A stretch of 37,610 nt of DNA from Candidatus Peribacteria bacterium (GCA_943354555.1 CALRCM010000006.1:1-37610); one strand, 5' to 3'. Shown: positions 23,657 through 34,000, numbered from the stretch's first letter. Notes: generated by a model from the sequence alone, not told the origin. Numbers and translations are program-made.

Positions 23657-24325
23657 ATGCTCCACCCCCTTCCAATGACACACCGCGTACGCCGGAAAAG
23701 CCATTTGATTACGGCCTTCGCCTCCTCAGCAATCTTCATTACCCTGTGTACCCTGACCTCAGCGCATGCTGCATCATTTTACTCAGGTGGAGGTATAAAT
23801 ACGGGAGTGACAGCAGCAGGAACTATTTCAGGCGTGGGCCCAACCACAACCTCCCCTCAAACCACGATCAATAACGTCATCAATGTATTCACAAGATACA
23901 CCGGAACATTTGCACTAGCAGCGATCGTCATTGCTGGTATGTATCTCATTCTTGGATTTGGCAATGAAACCTCCAAGGAAACTGCAAAGAAAATCATCCT
24001 CTACGCGGCTATCGGCCTTGCAGTTGTGTCACTTGCCAATACAATCGTCGATCTATTCGTGGCTTTGCCAACAGGAACTGATGTAGTAGCAAGTCCTTCC
24101 GACCTGCGAACGAGAATTTTGAACATCATCAACCTCTCCTTCAAGTATGTTGGAACAATCCTGCTGGTAGTGATCTTCCTTGCAGGCGCCATCATGCTCA
24201 CGAGCGGCGGAGACGAAGCACGCAGGGATACTGCCCGTAAAATGGTCATTTATGCACTTATCGGAACAACCATCATCGCGCTCTCCAAAGCACTGGCGAT
24301 CGCCGCCGTCACTATCTTCTCATAG
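23657..24325 (+). CDS. Tandem VirB2/TrbC-like pilin
   Basis: Membrane pilin-type protein of 222 residues. A signal peptide ends near residue 39 (SAHAAS), followed by a Gly/Thr-rich linker. Two similar modules follow, about 71-135 and 150-216. Each begins NNVINVFTRYTGT or LNIINLSFKYVGT, then has a hydrophobic helix, a short polar hairpin with a Glu or Asp-rich Lys/Arg turn (GNETSKETAKK; GGDEARRDTARK) and a second hydrophobic helix. This is the VirB2/TrbC pilin pattern, duplicated. VirB2 pilins build the outer tube of type IV secretion pili. The PKD-domain gene starts 9 nt after its stop in one operon, and the ATPase at 17294 is a plausible partner. Confidence 0.85.
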   Translation: MLHPLPMTHRVRRKSHLITAFASSAIFITLCTLTSAHAASFYSGGGINTGVTAAGTISGVGPTTTSPQTTINNVINVFTRYTGTFALAAIVIAGMYLILGFGNETSKETAKKIILYAAIGLAVVSLANTIVDLFVALPTGTDVVASPSDLRTRILNIINLSFKYVGTILLVVIFLAGAIMLTSGGDEARRDTARKMVIYALIGTTIIALSKALAIAAVTIFS

Positions 24326-24334
24326 CTTATACAC

Positions 24335-26473
24335 ATGCGCCGTCAGCGCTCCGCCATCCTTCGGCTTAGCGCACTAACGATCATCCTCGGATGCATTGGA
24401 GGAAACTGGCTGATTGCTGTAGCCGAAAAACCCCCTCCTCCCGAAGAGATCATACTACCACTGGGAGCAGTCTTTGAGATTCTTGCGCAAAGTGCAGAGC
24501 CGGGAACGCAGTACGCATGGACACTTTCTCTCGAACGCACATTTCTCCAAGCAGAACGCGGGCGGTCCTTTCGCACGCGCTTTTCGCAACCAGGACGGTA
24601 TCTCCTTAGTACAGAAGTAGTGCGACCGGGGAGTGTCGGAATCCGTAAGGGTTTTTTGATCAATGTTCGCACGGATGCACCGTCCATCCCTGTACCGGAA
24701 ATATCGATCGAGAGCGATCCAGCGCCATCCTCCGATGGGGTCATTATTCTTCCTGAAGGAAGGAGCGTTGTACGTCTCTCTGCATCTACAAAGAACACCA
24801 ACGCTATAGCACTCGACGCCAATACCGCTACGGATGAAGACGGTGATGGAGACGCCAGCAATGACCCAAGCGCTTCAGGAACATTTTTTGCGACAGAGAG
24901 AGTTCCCCTCTGGATCTGGTGTACCGATACCCTGCCTAGTAGCATCGCCATCACCACCTCTGGAAGTGAAGGTGCTTCGAAGCAACAGTTCCTGATCACG
25001 CGAGAAGGGCTGGGAACGGAAGTACAAAAAGAAGAAGTGGAACAAGGAGATATCTTCGTTGAGGATCGCGGGAATGGTGTCGTACGTCTGGGATTCGATA
25101 CTGCGGGCATCGGCGTTGGAGTCGTTCCACTCGCACTCTGGGATTTCGGCGACGGAGAGCAAAGCATGATCAGCAATCCCGTACATCGCTACAGCGCATC
25201 GGGGAGTTATACTGTGCGACTACAGATCACAGATCTCCGCAATGGCACAGTGACAAAAGAAATCACACAGCCTATTTCGATTGTCATCGAACGAACAGAG
25301 AATGTGCCGGTCGTGGAAACCGTTCCAGAGAAGAAACCTACTCCAAAAAAGAACGAGGGAATATTTGCAGGACCCATGCTGCCACTTATCATGCGCATGG
25401 GCGGCGTGCTCGTCAGTGCAGTAGCTCTAGGCGCAATCATCATGGCTCTCGTTACCTTGCTCCGAAAGAAGCGAAAGAGTCTGCAGCAACATCTTGAAGA
25501 CGCGGACAAAAGAATGGCTATCGGCAAGGAAGGTGCGAAGGCAAGCATCGTCGAAGGAACTGTCGCACCTTTGGTACTAGAAGAAGCTGTAGATATGGCG
25601 CCGGAAAGTCTCTCCACTCCAGAGTCTCCACCGGAGGAAATCCTCGGGCCTGCTCCCTCGTGGTTAAACCCCATGCCATCCCCCGTAGTGCAATCTCCTT
25701 TGGATCAAGGTACACCTGTGAATCCAATTCTTTCAATTCCTGTAAAGGAAAACCTCACACCGATACCATCGCCAACAATCATACCTGAGCCACAGACACA
25801 GAAGCAGGTGGCAACGACAGACGTATCCACACCAACGACATTGCCATCACCTGCTAGTGTCATGGTCCCCGCACCGACCGCACCACCACAGGCACCAAGC
25901 GAATCGGCTCCTGCAGCACCGTCACCAGCACCCGTGAATGTTTCAGCCCAAAGTACTGTCACTCCTTCTCCTGTAACAGCAAGTGCGATGAGCTCTGCTG
26001 ATGGAGTGGCAAAGTCAAAGTCTACCGCTGAGACAGATACAGCAAACAATGACAACGGAGATCTCCCCGCATGGCTCCAGCCAGAGAAAGTCGCTGCTCC
26101 TCAGCCTGCACCCCCACCTACTCCAACTCTGGTGGAACCTGAAAATAATCCACCTATCCGAACACAGGCAACGCAAATTCCACAACCTGCAACAATGCAG
26201 ACTGAGAAACCGGCAACGAGTACCCAAACCCAAATCAGTGACAAGGAACGTGAGCGACGCAGGCTGAAGCGACAGCGCTACCGTGCGAATCTACGGCGAC
26301 GTGAAGAAGAGAAGAGTGCTCCGGTATCGTCTCCTCAAGCTCCTGCAGATCCTGCAATGAACAATGATGCACCAATCGCCATCGTTAGAGCAGAGAGCAT
26401 TACCCAAAAAGAGGAAGTGTCTCCTCCTGATCCTGCATCCCAAACTTTACCAAGCGCGGGAGCGAGTGCATAA
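24335..26473 (+). CDS. PKD-domain membrane protein with proline-rich cytoplasmic tail
   Basis: Surface-to-cytoplasm protein, 712 residues. A signal-anchor (about 10-29) precedes a PKD-like beta domain (45-112). An Asp/Asn-rich calcium-type loop is at 161-177 (ATDEDGDGDASND). A typical PKD domain is at 264-320 (LWDFGDGEQ and HRYSASGSYTVRL). One membrane helix (350-376) ends in RKKRK, so the rest is inside. The tail of about 330 residues is Pro/Ala/Ser-rich and disordered; PSWLNP (441-446) and PAWLQP (578-583) recur in it, and a basic helix lies near 637-660 (KERERRRLKRQRYRANLRRR). It starts 9 nt after the pilin stop with no promoter or Shine-Dalgarno of its own, so it is probably coupled to the pilin. 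Likely a structural or adhesion part of the same apparatus. Confidence 0.82.
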   Translation: MRRQRSAILRLSALTIILGCIGGNWLIAVAEKPPPPEEIILPLGAVFEILAQSAEPGTQYAWTLSLERTFLQAERGRSFRTRFSQPGRYLLSTEVVRPGSVGIRKGFLINVRTDAPSIPVPEISIESDPAPSSDGVIILPEGRSVVRLSASTKNTNAIALDANTATDEDGDGDASNDPSASGTFFATERVPLWIWCTDTLPSSIAITTSGSEGASKQQFLITREGLGTEVQKEEVEQGDIFVEDRGNGVVRLGFDTAGIGVGVVPLALWDFGDGEQSMISNPVHRYSASGSYTVRLQITDLRNGTVTKEITQPISIVIERTENVPVVETVPEKKPTPKKNEGIFAGPMLPLIMRMGGVLVSAVALGAIIMALVTLLRKKRKSLQQHLEDADKRMAIGKEGAKASIVEGTVAPLVLEEAVDMAPESLSTPESPPEEILGPAPSWLNPMPSPVVQSPLDQGTPVNPILSIPVKENLTPIPSPTIIPEPQTQKQVATTDVSTPTTLPSPASVMVPAPTAPPQAPSESAPAAPSPAPVNVSAQSTVTPSPVTASAMSSADGVAKSKSTAETDTANNDNGDLPAWLQPEKVAAPQPAPPPTPTLVEPENNPPIRTQATQIPQPATMQTEKPATSTQTQISDKERERRRLKRQRYRANLRRREEEKSAPVSSPQAPADPAMNNDAPIAIVRAESITQKEEVSPPDPASQTLPSAGASA

Positions 26474-26491
26474 GAAGTACATGCAGTTCGC

Positions 26492-26520
26492 TTGGGAATA
26501 TTGCCTAGATGCGGTATACA
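26492..26520 (+). promoter_or_regulatory. Promoter of the spermidine-synthase-like gene
   Basis: TTGGGA, 17 nt, TATACA, then 6 nt to the ATG at 26527. Confidence 0.6.
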
Positions 26521-26526
26521 TGCTGC

Positions 26527-28032
26527 ATGCTTACTTCACATATATCGCGATGGTCTCTGCGAGCACTTGTTGTCTATACCGGAGCATGCGTTCTCGTTGT
26601 CGAAATTCTCGCAACGCGCATCCTCGCACCACATTTTGGTAGTTCTCTTACTACATTAAGCAGCGTCCTCGGTATAACCCTCGGGGCGCTCAGCATCGGC
26701 TACTATGCAGGAGGACTCCTCGGGGAAAAGCATGCTTCCTGGAGTAGGCTTGGCATGATTCTCCTCGCAAGTGGATTCACCACCATCTGGATATGGCCTC
26801 TTTCCGTAATCGCTCTACCGCTTCTCGAAGGGCAACTATCGGTCGGCATTGGAGCTATCATCGCGTCACTCCTTCTCTTTCTCATCCCCTGTGGAATTCT
26901 TGGGACACTCTCGCCGTACGTCATCGCCATCGAGGAGTCCCTCGCTCCGGGCATCAGCGCCGGACGGGCTGCGGGCAATATCTACTTCTGGTCAACGCTT
27001 GGAAGCATCGCCGGCAGCATTGCAGCAGGATTTCTGCTTATTCCCCTTCTCGGCGTACGTATGCTTATCGGCGGGATCGGAGGATCTCTCCTTATACTTG
27101 GATGTGCAGTGATTCTTATCAGTGCACGATCACGGAAAGGAATATGGATCGCTCTGCCCATCGCACTTCTAGCCGGAGCTGCTATCTCTATCCCTGAACG
27201 CTCGCTGGCGATTTTTACAACGGAAGGCGTCTACCAGCGCATCGGCGTGCATGACATGGAGATCGGAGGAAGAAAGATCCGCGTCCTCTGGCAGGATCGC
27301 AACGCATCGTCAGGCATTGACCTCAATAGTGAAGATTATGCTTTCGACTACACTCGCGCTCCCCAAGTCGCATGGACCGGACGGGAGCCCCCGCAGACAT
27401 CGCTTGTCATCGGCGCCGGAGCGTTTGTTATTCCCGATGCTATCGCTCGCTCATCGCCGGAGGCAGTCGTCGACGTCGTCGATATCGAGCCGGATCTTGA
27501 GGAGATCGCGACGAAGTTCTTCGGACATGTGCCAAGTGAGCGAGTGCGCTCTGTTGTTGCAGATGGCCGGGTATTTCTTCGTACCGCAGGAACCTATGAT
27601 CTGATCGTCGCCGATGCGTACCAGGCTACCTACGCAATCCCCGTACATCTCACCACGAAAGAATTTTTTACACTCGCTAAAGAGCACCTCACCGAGAGTG
27701 GCCTCTTCATCGGTAACTTCATCGGCTCTGCGGACACCGCAAGGAAAGCGTATCTCCCCTCCGCCATGCGAACTTTCCTCGATGTTTTCCCTGAAGGGCA
27801 ATTCTTTGCAATGAATGACCCTAAGAGCAAGGAACTCCAGAATGTCATGTTTATCGCTTGCAAGGAATCCGGCAGATGCATCGACCCATGTTCAATAGCA
27901 CTACAAAAAAGCTTAGATCCTATCCTTTCCACACTCTGCGATCGGCCCATCGATGTCTCCGCATCTGACCTCAGCAACCACACCCTGCTCACAGATGACT
28001 ACGCGCCGGTGGAGTGGCTGAACTCAATGTGA
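26527..28032 (+). CDS. Membrane-fused spermidine-synthase-like protein
   Basis: 501 residues from the ATG at 26527. The N-terminal half has about seven membrane helices (VVYTGACVLVVEILATRIL onward, to about residue 225). The C-terminal half is a class I SAM-type domain with the spermidine-synthase pattern: TSLVIGAGAFVIPDAI, VDVVDIEPDLEEIA, VVADGRVFL, and DLIVADAYQ with PVHLTTKEFF. Such fusions are common in bacteria; many do not make spermidine, and the polyamine-binding acidic residues are only partly kept here, so the substrate is unknown. An in-frame ATG at 26509 would precede the promoter's -10 box. tRNA-His lies just downstream on the other strand. Confidence 0.85.
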   Translation: MLTSHISRWSLRALVVYTGACVLVVEILATRILAPHFGSSLTTLSSVLGITLGALSIGYYAGGLLGEKHASWSRLGMILLASGFTTIWIWPLSVIALPLLEGQLSVGIGAIIASLLLFLIPCGILGTLSPYVIAIEESLAPGISAGRAAGNIYFWSTLGSIAGSIAAGFLLIPLLGVRMLIGGIGGSLLILGCAVILISARSRKGIWIALPIALLAGAAISIPERSLAIFTTEGVYQRIGVHDMEIGGRKIRVLWQDRNASSGIDLNSEDYAFDYTRAPQVAWTGREPPQTSLVIGAGAFVIPDAIARSSPEAVVDVVDIEPDLEEIATKFFGHVPSERVRSVVADGRVFLRTAGTYDLIVADAYQATYAIPVHLTTKEFFTLAKEHLTESGLFIGNFIGSADTARKAYLPSAMRTFLDVFPEGQFFAMNDPKSKELQNVMFIACKESGRCIDPCSIALQKSLDPILSTLCDRPIDVSASDLSNHTLLTDDYAPVEWLNSM

Positions 28033-28052
28033 TGGAATGTGTGAATATATTC

Positions 28053-28130
28053 TGGGGCGATCGACGGGATTCGAACCCGCGACCCTCTGGACCACAACCA
28101 GATGCTCTAACCAACTGAGCTACGATCGCC
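28053..28130 (-). tRNA. tRNA-His (anticodon GTG)
   Basis: The full cloverleaf is visible. The acceptor stem has 8 pairs (GGCGATCG with CGATCGCC), counting the extra G at -1 opposite C73, which is specific to tRNA-His. The anticodon stem TCTGG/CCAGA holds the loop TTGTGGT, with GTG as anticodon. The T arm is GCGGG-TTCGAAT-CCCGT. CCA is encoded at the 3' end (28053-28055). A partial copy of its 5' end lies 75 nt upstream. Confidence 0.95.
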
Positions 28131-28185
28131 ATACGGGAAGACGCTAATGAAAGAACGAAGAGCGAGCATAATGTTGTTAGATTAC

Positions 28186-28202
28186 GCCTCGCAAAGCGAG
28201 GC
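28186..28202 (-). repeat. Short perfect hairpin between tRNA-His and its 5' copy
   Basis: GCCTCGC and GCGAGGC form a 7-bp stem around a TTT loop (minus strand). It follows the tRNA 5' copy within about 5 nt and could cap a short transcript or be a processing site. Confidence 0.5.
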
Positions 28203-28206
28203 TAGG

Positions 28207-28228
28207 CCAACTGAGCTACGATCGCCAT
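28207..28228 (-). repeat. Partial copy of the tRNA-His 5' end (22 nt)
   Basis: The 22 bases at 28207-28228 are identical to 28111-28132: the acceptor 5' strand, the D-arm start and 2 nt of leader of tRNA-His. The copy breaks off inside the D arm, so it is not a second tRNA. Confidence 0.85.
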
Positions 28229-28245
28229 GTAACGATTCTTTGTAA

Positions 28246-28251
28246 ATTATA
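28246..28251 (-). promoter_or_regulatory. -10 box upstream of the tRNA-His 5' copy
   Basis: Perfect TATAAT on the minus strand, 17 nt before the copied tRNA segment. It is the only strong promoter-like box upstream of tRNA-His, so the tRNA precursor may begin with the copied segment. Confidence 0.45.
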
Positions 28252-28296
28252 TCGTATCTCCTAGGAGAGAGAAGCCATTTCGCTGCATTCCCATAC

Positions 28297-30363
28297 TTAT
28301 TCTTTTTCCCTGCGGTACGTCTCGTCCATCTTCCTGCGTGTTTTCCAACCAATCGGCCGCATGTTTCTCAGATATTCTTCGGAAAACAAATCCATATTTG
28401 TATCTGTAAAACGCCGCAATCCCCTAATGCCGTGTGTAGGATTCGCTTTCGAGCGCGCAGTATCGTTTTTTGCCTTTCTCCCATCGAGTTTGTAAACAAT
28501 ATTTCTGGTCCAAGCCATGAATCGCTTACGCAGAGACGTCCCGTCTGCAGTCCTGCTTGATGCCTTCAGTTTCGGATCAGATAGCAGATGTATGTGTACA
28601 TCATCATTTCGGATTCGTTTCCTGAGGACATTGTAGCGATCGCGCAGCGACAGAGATCCTTTTCTATTTCTATGATTCGCACTGTTCTTTTCAGACTGTC
28701 CATTTCTCCCGCGCACATTCTCGTCTTGCTGCAAAGACTGTAAACGATTGTCGGAATCTTCATCGGATACACCGTTCACCAGGGCACTCGACTTCGTTTG
28801 CAAGTCGTCGGAGAATTTCTTTTTTCCTGAAGAGTGATTTTCAGATTCCCTTCGATCTCCGGAATCGGAATCTTTCTTCTCCTTTAGAGTTTGATCACCA
28901 TTTTCTGTGTGTGCATTGTCCAGCTTCTTTTGAGACAAATCACTTTTCAGAGCATGATGATGCTGCAATGAGTTCCCTTGCGCTGTTATATCGTGTTCGG
29001 AGGTCATTTCTGTAGACCGATCGTGTGGAGCGGTACCAGAGGATGCTGAACGTACTGCGCTATCAGTGTTACCCGTAGACTGCTGACGTATCAAGGCATC
29101 CTTCTTCTGCGCAATGTGCTGTCGTGAATTTTTGTGATCGGTAGAAGACAATGGATTATGGGCATCACTGGAGTGTTGTGAATCCTTTGACGAAGAAGAT
29201 TGCTCGTCCGTCGAATACTGTTTATGGCCAGGGGAACGACTATCTCTCGTATGAGTCTGATGTAGGGATGTAGAATGAGATTGATCTTGTGCCTTTGTAT
29301 GAAAAACATCTTCTCGGGTTGAAGAGTCTTTTGCATGAGAAGCATTATCGGAGGTGTTTGTATTCTGAGAACTCTTCGCTCTTACACCACTATTGCCCTC
29401 CTGAGAAAGCCTACCCCGCAAAAAGGAATGATGATCAACTGTCTTGAAATTATCTGATTCCTTTGAGTCTTTGTAATCACGAGATCGGGATTTTGAGAAA
29501 TGGGAATGTGCATCACTAGTTTTTGCGTGGTCTGCATCCTGATATGAAGAGTTATTGCGATCAGATACCTTGCTGGCTGAGGATCGCTCACGGCTTTCAT
29601 CAGATGAATTCTCTCTCCTCTCCTGAGTTACAGCACCTCGGTTTTGTACAAGAGATTGATGTTGTGAATCTTTCGCTCGCGAAACAGAGTCTTGTGTGGT
29701 TTCTGCTTTACGTTGGCTCGATGACGATTGCATGGCATCAGCAGTGTTCTTAGCCCCTCGCTCACGAAATGTATGAGAGCGCTCCTTTCCTGCAGCAATC
29801 GTGCGATCCATTTTTTCACGTATCGCATGCGCCTTCTTCACTGTACCTTCGCGTACGCGGGCAATACTCTCCTTAAAATTCTTCGGTGACTCCCGAACTT
29901 TCTGTCTACGATCTTGGTAGGCATTACGTACTTTTTCTGAATTCCTTGCAAATGATGCACGCACTCTGGTTCCTGACTCCTTCACGCGCTCCTGTGCGGC
30001 ACGAACAGGGCGCGATGTGCCAAGGGCCTTCACACCCTTCTCAATCCGACGAAGGGAGCCAAGAATTCGACTATCCTTTGGAGGTTCACTGGATGTCTCA
30101 GTTTTTTCACGAGTAACAAACCAACGCAGAAGCATGAAAAGTCCGTAGAGCAATAGTCCGATAAGCGCGATTGCGACAATGACAGGAAAGAGAAGCGCGA
30201 TGCCAATCAGAACTGCGATGATAACAGGCACCATAAGGAGCGCACCGAGAAATGTCATATCCAAACCTGCATGGACATCTTCCGCAGCAGGATCCACAAG
30301 AAGGATCCACACAATAAACAATGCTGCAGAGATAAAGGCGATGGTTGTGAGGGTTTGTTCCAC
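28297..30363 (-). CDS. Membrane protein with very long Ser/His/Asp/Lys-rich tail
   Basis: Unrecognised protein of 688 residues. The N-terminus has two or three membrane helices (about 4-23, 35-58 and 61-82). A basic helical part follows (85-200, rich in Arg, Lys, Glu). Residues about 200-600 are low-complexity: mostly Ser, Asp, His, Lys, Gln, Asn and Thr, with almost no hydrophobics. The last 85 residues (from SLRDRYNVLRKRI to RNMRPIGWKTRRKM) look folded, basic and possibly conserved. The start is GTG at 30363, fixed by a textbook promoter 8 nt upstream. The composition could suit metal or polyphosphate binding, or a surface brush; this is speculation. It is the odd gene out here in amino-acid use. 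Confidence 0.7.
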   Translation of the reverse strand: MEQTLTTIAFISAALFIVWILLVDPAAEDVHAGLDMTFLGALLMVPVIIAVLIGIALLFPVIVAIALIGLLLYGLFMLLRWFVTREKTETSSEPPKDSRILGSLRRIEKGVKALGTSRPVRAAQERVKESGTRVRASFARNSEKVRNAYQDRRQKVRESPKNFKESIARVREGTVKKAHAIREKMDRTIAAGKERSHTFRERGAKNTADAMQSSSSQRKAETTQDSVSRAKDSQHQSLVQNRGAVTQERRENSSDESRERSSASKVSDRNNSSYQDADHAKTSDAHSHFSKSRSRDYKDSKESDNFKTVDHHSFLRGRLSQEGNSGVRAKSSQNTNTSDNASHAKDSSTREDVFHTKAQDQSHSTSLHQTHTRDSRSPGHKQYSTDEQSSSSKDSQHSSDAHNPLSSTDHKNSRQHIAQKKDALIRQQSTGNTDSAVRSASSGTAPHDRSTEMTSEHDITAQGNSLQHHHALKSDLSQKKLDNAHTENGDQTLKEKKDSDSGDRRESENHSSGKKKFSDDLQTKSSALVNGVSDEDSDNRLQSLQQDENVRGRNGQSEKNSANHRNRKGSLSLRDRYNVLRKRIRNDDVHIHLLSDPKLKASSRTADGTSLRKRFMAWTRNIVYKLDGRKAKNDTARSKANPTHGIRGLRRFTDTNMDLFSEEYLRNMRPIGWKTRRKMDETYRREKE

Positions 30364-30371
30364 TGTATATA

Positions 30372-30400
30372 ATTATATAATATATTGTAAAATCAGTCAA
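30372..30400 (-). promoter_or_regulatory. Promoter of the Ser/His-rich protein gene
   Basis: TTGACT, 17 nt, TATAAT, then 8 nt to the GTG start. The best promoter match in the window and a clear leaderless GTG case. Confidence 0.75.
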
Positions 30401-30456
30401 ATTCAGGATCCTGGTTCATTTTGCCATAAGGACTTCCATAGAATGGCGAAATCCGA

Positions 30457-30462
30457 TAGGAT
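30457..30462 (+). promoter_or_regulatory. -10 box of hisS
   Basis: TAGGAT, 7 nt before the ATG at 30470; no good -35. It supports 30470 over the in-frame ATG at 30443. Confidence 0.4.
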
Positions 30463-30469
30463 CTCTGAC

Positions 30470-31831
30470 ATGGCCGAGCCGATGTTCCGTACTCCGAAAG
30501 GTACCCACGATGTTCTCCCTGAGGACCATCAGTATATGACGTACATCAAAAAGGCTGTACGTCATCGCTGTCGTCAAGCCGGTTATCGGCGCATCGATCC
30601 ACCGATATTTGAAAACCGCGCAATTTTCGAGCGTGGAATCGGCCAGCACACGGACATCGTCTCAAAGGAACTCTTCCTTGTATCGGGTAAACACACTGAG
30701 GGAGAAGATCAGGAGAAATCCATGCAGCTTGCGCTACGGCCGGAGTTCACTGCAGGTATATGCCGCAGTTATGTCGAGCACGGCATGCAGCAGCTCCCAC
30801 AGCCCGTTGAGCTGTATGCCATCGGTCAGTGCTTTCGTTATGACCGTCCTCAGAAGGGTCGCTACCGCCAGTTTCATCAGGTAGATCTCGAAGTCATCGG
30901 CCTCAAGGATCCCAGCCTCGACGCGCAGCTCATTCACGTCTGCATGAATATTTTCAAGGACCTCCAGATAGCAGATCGTCTGACACTGCAACTCAACAAC
31001 ATCGGATCAAGTGACAACCGCAAAGCATTCGTTGTCGCTCTCAAGGATTTTTTCATCGGTAAGGAGCGGCACCTTCCGGAGATCGACCTCAGGCGTCTTG
31101 AGGGAAATCCTCTACGACTCCTCGATAGTAAGGAAGCCGACACGCAGATTCTTCTGAAAAGCGCACCAACGTTGGATCAGTTTATTGACGAGGAATCCAA
31201 AGTTTACCACGCTACACTCATCGAATACCTTCAGGAACTGGAGATTCCGTTTACGTCCAATGTAGGACTTGTGCGTGGACTCGATTACTACGGCCAAACA
31301 GTCTTTGAATTCTGGGATGGTTCATCCGGAGCTCAGAATGCCGTGGGAGGAGGCGGACGCTATGATGGACTCATTGAGCTCTTTGGCGGCGCACCGACTC
31401 CCGGTGTCGGCGCAGCCTTCGGCATCGAGCGCATGATCTGGCATATGAAGCAGGCAGGTGTGAAGGCGCCTAACAAGGACCAGGTGGATGTCTTCGTTGC
31501 GCAGCTTGGGCCGGATGCGAAAAAAATGTGTCTGAGACTGATATCGGCGCTTCGCGAGAGCGGTGTACACACCATCGGAGCCCTTGGCGAAGCCAGCCTG
31601 AAGAGCCAAATGCGCCTCGCCGACAAATTTGGCGCTCGATTCACCCTACTTCTTGGACAGATGGAAGTGAAGGAAGGAAAAATCATTCTCCGTGATATGG
31701 CTGCGGGCAAGCAGAAAACTGTCGCCTTCGATAAAGCAGTACCCGAAGTCTTAGAGCTTCTTGGTGCAAAAGATCTCGATACGTACTCACTGACGGATCA
31801 GCTGGGAAATGTTGTGGATAGTGGGGAGTAG
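30470..31831 (+). CDS. hisS: Histidyl-tRNA synthetase
   Basis: Class II synthetase for tRNA-His, 453 residues. The start MAEPMFRTPKGTHDVLPED matches the family, so 30470 is chosen although the frame is open from 30179. Motif 2 is YAIGQCFRYDRPQKGR, the histidine-A loop is LVRGLDYYGQTVFEFW, and motif 3 ends with AAFGIERMIW. The C-terminal anticodon-binding domain begins near VDVFVAQLG. It is not in an operon. The gene for its own tRNA lies about 2.3 kb upstream, separated by the Ser/His-rich protein gene. Convergent with gyrB. Confidence 0.97.
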   Translation: MAEPMFRTPKGTHDVLPEDHQYMTYIKKAVRHRCRQAGYRRIDPPIFENRAIFERGIGQHTDIVSKELFLVSGKHTEGEDQEKSMQLALRPEFTAGICRSYVEHGMQQLPQPVELYAIGQCFRYDRPQKGRYRQFHQVDLEVIGLKDPSLDAQLIHVCMNIFKDLQIADRLTLQLNNIGSSDNRKAFVVALKDFFIGKERHLPEIDLRRLEGNPLRLLDSKEADTQILLKSAPTLDQFIDEESKVYHATLIEYLQELEIPFTSNVGLVRGLDYYGQTVFEFWDGSSGAQNAVGGGGRYDGLIELFGGAPTPGVGAAFGIERMIWHMKQAGVKAPNKDQVDVFVAQLGPDAKKMCLRLISALRESGVHTIGALGEASLKSQMRLADKFGARFTLLLGQMEVKEGKIILRDMAAGKQKTVAFDKAVPEVLELLGAKDLDTYSLTDQLGNVVDSGE

Positions 31832-31843
31832 AGGGAGCGTGCG

Positions 31844-31865
31844 CCCTTCGTCAAGCTCAGGACGC
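31844..31865. repeat. CCCTTCGTCAAGCTCAGG-type dispersed repeat
   Basis: CCCTTCGTCAAGCTCAGG in the 56-nt spacer between convergent hisS and gyrB. It resembles the CCTTCGACAAGCTCAGG element scattered in many bacterial genomes. A weak hairpin (ACGTAT/ATACGT) follows near 31878. No classical terminator is visible. Confidence 0.55.
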
Positions 31866-31887
31866 ATCGTAGATGTCACGTATTGTG

Positions 31888-33978
<2,091 letters not shown>

Positions 33979-34000
33979 TCACAGAGAAAGGAGAAAAGAC

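Noticed and set aside
28207-28228. A second tRNA gene
   Set aside because: Only the 5' acceptor strand and the start of the D arm are present; there is no anticodon arm, T arm or 3' acceptor strand.
30179-30469. N-terminal extension of HisRS
   Set aside because: The extra residues overlap the divergent gene and its promoter and have no HisRS similarity; the family start is at 30470.
31832-31887. Rho-independent terminator between hisS and gyrB
   Set aside because: The only hairpin (ACGTAT/ATACGT) is weak and has no T-tract on either strand.
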